Shown here piece after piece: positions 61,167 through 64,000 of a stretch of 64,000 bases of DNA (within the stretch, counting starts at the first letter, position 1; each line of letters opens with the position of its first letter). This stretch comes from Viridibacillus sp050279675 (GTDB taxonomy: Bacteria; Bacillota; Bacilli; Bacillales_A; Planococcaceae): NCBI RefSeq assembly GCF_050279675.1, contig NZ_JBNNUK010000005.1, positions 62,001 to 126,000 of the forward strand, written 5' to 3'. The notes beneath the pieces were generated by a model. It saw nothing but the letters and a program-made list of their open reading frames with translations. It had not been told where the DNA came from and searched no databases. The translations under genes and the position numbers were made by a program.

Positions 61167-61700
61167 TTGACGCAATTACTTGTTTTAGGCATGTTAGATA
61201 TCCGACCTATGTCTGGTTATGATATTCAAATGATGCTACAAGAAAATGATGTGGAGCGATGGTCAGGTGTACTCGTTGGATCAATTTATCATGCACTAAA
61301 AAAACTTGAAAAAGATAAATATATTGAAATAGAACGAATAGAGCAAACAGGTCATCGACAAAAAGCAATATATAAAATAACTGAAAAAGGTCAATCATAT
61401 CTTCAAGAGTTGATCATTAAAGCCATTCAAACATCTTCAATACCATACCCAACAGCACTATATTCTGGATTATCATTTATAGATAAATTACCTGATGAGC
61501 AATCACGTAAAGCTTTAGAGCAACAACTATATAAATTAACTACAGAGTTAGATTCATTAGAGATTGGTCTAGAAGTTAAGAAAAAATATTTAGATGGTGA
61601 ACTTCCTTCAAGGATCCAATTGGTTTCTAATAATATGATTAAAATTGTCAAACAACAAATTACATTAATAGAGGATATCTTAAAGCTTTTAGATGAATAA
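61167..61700 (+). CDS. PadR family transcriptional regulator
   Basis: About 177 residues. The winged HTH (about 1-85) includes 'LLVLGMLDIRPMSGYDIQMMLQENDVERWSGVLVGSIYHALKKLEKDKYIE' and 'KAIYKITEKGQSYLQELI'. A C-terminal alpha-helical dimerisation domain (about 95-175) follows. PadR proteins repress neighbouring genes in response to phenolic or drug ligands. TTG 61167 follows GGAGGTG. The same operator as in its own promoter recurs before the next gene, a VOC-family gene. Confidence 0.92.
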   Translation: MTQLLVLGMLDIRPMSGYDIQMMLQENDVERWSGVLVGSIYHALKKLEKDKYIEIERIEQTGHRQKAIYKITEKGQSYLQELIIKAIQTSSIPYPTALYSGLSFIDKLPDEQSRKALEQQLYKLTTELDSLEIGLEVKKKYLDGELPSRIQLVSNNMIKIVKQQITLIEDILKLLDE

Positions 61701-61737
61701 GTGCATCCTCCTTTTGAAGGGAGTTAAAAATCACCAT

Positions 61738-61755
61738 ATAGTCAATATTGAGTAT
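61738..61755 (+). promoter_or_regulatory. Second PadR-type operator
   Basis: ATAGTC-AATATT-GAGTAT differs by one base from the inverted repeat at 61129-61146 and has the same 6-bp spacer. A TATAAT at 61769-61774 lies just downstream, so it would control the VOC gene. Confidence 0.55.
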
Positions 61756-61812
61756 TTAATTTTGAGTGTATAATTTTCTGCTTATTAATTTTCTTGAAAA
61801 GGAGAAGGTTGG

Positions 61813-62562
61813 ATGAAAATTGATCATTTAGTTTTGAATGTGGATAGCAAGTATCATGTAGAAGGAGAACAAGTTAATGCTATCCGCAGTATAGGTTTAC
61901 CTTATAAACCAAAGAAAGGGAAGGGGACGAAAGGCTTTAAAGTATCGAATATTTGGATAGGAAAAGAATATTTTGAAATGGTAAACCTATTGTAGGAAGA
62001 TGGAGGCGGATGGAAGGAAGAGTGGGTCAATTCCTATCACAAAGGTGAGCGAGGACTCATTTGTTTAATGATTGATGTAGCAGATTTAGATTTATTATGT
62101 GAAGACATACAGACGAAAGGGATATCTATTACGAATCCAGAAAGTATTAAAGTGAAATTTCTATTCAATCTATTCTCAAAAACGCTACCATGGCAAAATA
62201 GTTATTTAAACTTCTTTGAAGGAGTCCCATTGCAAATTGGTTTTCAACAAATGAAAAATCAAAAAACAAGAGAATATATGGGAAAATACATGGTGCCAAA
62301 TGCGACAGAAAATAATATTGAGGGTATTAATAGAATTAAGATAAGTGGTAACTTTTCCAACAATGATTTTGAATTGCTTAAAAAGGTTTTTGACGTTGTT
62401 CTGATAACAGAGAACAGTCTGCACGTAAGGTTACAGCATTCACAAGACATAATTTTTGAAAAAGCCATGGAGTATAATGTATTAGTTAGTCTAAAAAGGA
62501 AAGAAAATAAGTTGAAGGAAGAAAACTGTTGGATTGAGAACACTAAGGTATGTTTTGAATAA
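61813..62562 (+). pseudogene. VOC/glyoxalase-like protein, interrupted by amber codon
   Basis: One frame from ATG 61813 (after GGAGAAGG) to 62562 would encode about 249 residues, interrupted only by TAG at 61993-61995. Before it: 'MKIDHLVLNVDSKYHVEGEQ', 'VSNIWIGKEYFEMVNLL'. After it: 'EDGGGWKEEWVNSYHKGERG', 'LICLMIDVADLDLLCEDIQT' and 'FFEGVPLQIGFQQMKN'. The M-K-I-D-H-L-V-L-N-V start and the G-E-R-G-L-I-C-L-x-I-D-V segment are typical of VOC (glyoxalase-like) proteins. A single nonsense change is the simplest reading; read-through or a C-terminal restart at 62068 is possible. Confidence 0.75.
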
Positions 62563-62606
62563 AGTTAGTCTTTATGAATAGAATAACTATTTAAATAGAA
62601 CCAGTT

Positions 62607-62632
62607 AACTAGCTAATAGGCTAGTTTTTTTT
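62607..62632 (+). terminator. Intrinsic terminator
   Basis: Stem AACTAGC / GCTAGTT followed by TTTTTTT. Confidence 0.8.
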
Positions 62633-62778
62633 ATGAAGTAGTTATGTATTGTAATTTACATTATCTATGATAAGGACAGGCACTCATACATAAACTACTG
62701 TATATGACAAAAGCTCGTACTCATTTTTGATAGTTACAATAGAGTACGAAATATATAAGCATCTCAATACTTTATTGA

Positions 62779-63789
62779 ATGAGGGAGGTTGTTTTTATCC
62801 AAAGTAAAGATGAAAATAAGTTGAAAATTGAATTCACAACTAATGGAAAGAAAAATAGAAAGTCTATGAAATTTTACATAAGCGGAGCAGTTCTAGCCGG
62901 TGTATTGCTATTCGGTTCAGCATCTATTTCTCCAACTATAAATAATGCTTTTGCCAAGACACCTTTCTTAAATTTAATATATGAACCAACACTTTTAAAT
63001 AAAGATATAGTCAAAATAATAACAGAAAGATTAATTTCTAAAAATTATCCGTTTGAAAATGTTTCGATAGTTGCGCCTAAGAAAAACATTGTTATTAATA
63101 TAGATAAGTCAGAACAAAATCCTTTAAAAGTGGAAAAGGCGATTGAAAAGGAAGTTAATTCACTGTTAAGCTCATTTGATCTTACAGATTATAAATTAGA
63201 AATTGTTCAAGATCCTCAAAATGTATCTCTAAATACTATGATTTATCAAGAAACCAATTTGATGGCAAAACAATTACAGAATAACATAAAGAATGACGCA
63301 AGGTTACAAGACTATAAGCTAATATCGGTATCTGTAAATAATAATGATGTTCAGAATATGATTATATTGGTTGCATCAGATAAGGAAACTAGAACCGGTG
63401 TAATGAAAAAAATAGTTCAAAGCATTGTAAAGGAAAATAATTTTGAGCCATATTTGATTAAAACATATTCAATAGATGCTCAAGAAGAAGAAATAGCTCT
63501 GAAATGGCAAGCTATAATAAATAAAATAAACACTGAATTCATTGGAAAAGACGAAATGAAAATAAAAGATATTCGTTATTCTTTATTTGAACCACCATCA
63601 ACTTTTCTTATAAATACATCTATAAATCCTGCAGATGCGACTGCTATAGAAGAAGCCCAAAAAATTGAGAAGTCTATTAGGATGTTTATTACAACTCATG
63701 GAGATGCTAGCTCTATAAATCAAGAACCATACAACATTGTTATTTATGGTAGTGATAATAAGGAATTAAATATGGCCGCTCAAAATTAA
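62779..63789 (+). CDS. DUF4030-like membrane-anchored protein
   Basis: About 330 residues. A short basic cytoplasmic N-terminus is followed by one membrane helix ('FYISGAVLAGVLLFGSASIS', about residues 32-51), and then an extracytoplasmic part of two or three repeats related in pattern ('ITERLISKNYPFENVSIVAPKKNIVINI', 'DARLQDYKLISVSVNNNDVQNMIILVAS'). I take it as DUF4030-like with moderate certainty. The start is unclear: ATG 62779 has no ribosome binding site, while GGGAGG (62783-62788) points to ATC 62797, 8 bases on. Function unknown. Confidence 0.7.
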   Translation: MREVVFIQSKDENKLKIEFTTNGKKNRKSMKFYISGAVLAGVLLFGSASISPTINNAFAKTPFLNLIYEPTLLNKDIVKIITERLISKNYPFENVSIVAPKKNIVINIDKSEQNPLKVEKAIEKEVNSLLSSFDLTDYKLEIVQDPQNVSLNTMIYQETNLMAKQLQNNIKNDARLQDYKLISVSVNNNDVQNMIILVASDKETRTGVMKKIVQSIVKENNFEPYLIKTYSIDAQEEEIALKWQAIINKINTEFIGKDEMKIKDIRYSLFEPPSTFLINTSINPADATAIEEAQKIEKSIRMFITTHGDASSINQEPYNIVIYGSDNKELNMAAQN

Positions 63790-63790
63790 A

Positions 63791-63817
63791 ATACCAGCCA
63801 TCTATAATGACTGGTAT
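63791..63817. terminator. Hairpin between convergent genes
   Basis: Stem ATACCAG / CTGGTAT lies between the DUF4030-like gene and the transporter entering from the right. Weak T-runs, so only a probable bidirectional terminator. Confidence 0.5.
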
Positions 63818-63830
63818 CTGTTCAACAGGG

Positions 63831-64000
63831 TTAAATCAAGAACATAGCAACAATGGTTGTGACGACTAATCCAGTAATAACAGGCACTAAATTTCTACGT
63901 GCGAGTTCGAATGGACTGACATTACAAATAGCTGCAGCTGGAATAAGTGCCCAAGGAATTAAAGCTCCACCCCCAACCCAGATTGCTGTAATCTGTCCGA
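63831..64000 (-). CDS. C-terminal end of an integral membrane transporter (partial)
   Basis: A minus-strand frame open to the window edge encodes 'GQITAIWVGGGALIPWALIP', 'AAAICNVSPFELARRNLVPV' and 'ITGLVVTTIVAMFLI', then stop at 63831. Two hydrophobic helices and the P-F-E-L-A-R-R-N loop suggest the last helices of a secondary transporter. The family cannot be fixed from 56 residues. Confidence 0.6.
   Translation of the reverse strand, partial: GQITAIWVGGGALIPWALIPAAAICNVSPFELARRNLVPVITGLVVTTIVAMFLI

Noticed and set aside
1..64000. CRISPR array, prophage, integrative element or att sites
   Set aside because: No regularly spaced repeats, integrase, phage structural genes or flanking direct repeats at tRNA genes were seen by eye. 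Only one transposase remnant is present.

Overview
The window looks like a chromosomal segment from a low-GC Gram-positive bacterium of the Bacillales, most likely the Planococcaceae/Caryophanaceae (Lysinibacillus, Solibacillus, Psychrobacillus-like) or a close Bacillaceae relative. The clues are AT-rich codon use, strong GGAGG ribosome binding sites with frequent TTG/GTG starts, a T-box leader, Bacillus-type families (CtaB/CtaO, OpuF, YvbW, YitT, YdcF, YmcC-like, KTSC, DUF3006, DUF418) and the Bacillus-style nifS / nadB-nadC-nadA divergon. The genus is inference. No rRNA, tRNA, CRISPR array or prophage is seen.

Layout. 0-11 kb: Sel1-repeat protein, KTSC protein, GNAT, hydrolase, phosphotransferase, secreted metallo-beta-lactamase-fold protein with a DUF3006 partner, an ECF sigma / anti-sigma / membrane protein operon with a sigma-X/M-like promoter, heme O synthase, a WYL regulator with a GyrI-like protein, and MepB. 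11-20 kb: leucine-type T-box plus permease, esterase, ProC, a TPR-hydrolase-TPR protein, an AAC(6')-like acetyltransferase, a scar made of two siderophore-transport gene tails, and a divergent FMN reductase/LysR pair. 20-25 kb: two-gene OpuF-type osmoprotectant importer and a CNNM/CorC-type transporter. 25-31 kb: GntR - opine-dehydrogenase-like - polar amino-acid ABC transporter cluster with an 18-bp palindrome in front. 32-38 kb: YitT-like protein, a response regulator / histidine kinase / lipoprotein operon, and an RNHCP zinc-ribbon gene behind about 340 nt that may be a structured RNA. 38-50 kb: mixed accessory genes (SUKH, DUF2332, GNATs, HAD, Nudix, DUF402, MFS, YdcF, LysE) with several fragments. 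50-55 kb: DUF418 protein divergent from a second two-component system, then an S51 peptidase. 55-61 kb: the NAD de novo locus. 61-64 kb: PadR regulator with a nonsense-mutated VOC gene, a DUF4030-like membrane protein and the end of a transporter.

The recurring theme is gene decay at junctions. The nadR repressor gene has been cut to about 25 codons and is followed by the remains of an IS1595-type transposase, while the NadR-type operator between nifS and nadB is still present. A siderophore ATPase and binding protein are fused head-to-head as tails. A Nudix and a MarR gene are fused tail-to-tail. GNAT, SRPBCC and other fragments lie between intact genes, and the VOC gene has an amber codon.

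Regulation visible in the sequence includes a Leu(CUU) T-box, an ECF promoter (TGAAAC-N16-CGAC), a GntR-like palindrome, a NadR-like operator, a PadR-type operator occurring twice, a LysR-type palindrome and many intrinsic terminators. An ABC ATPase gene appears to start with AUU, and the DUF4030-like gene may start with AUC. Family names come from recognition of motifs and sequence, not from database searches.
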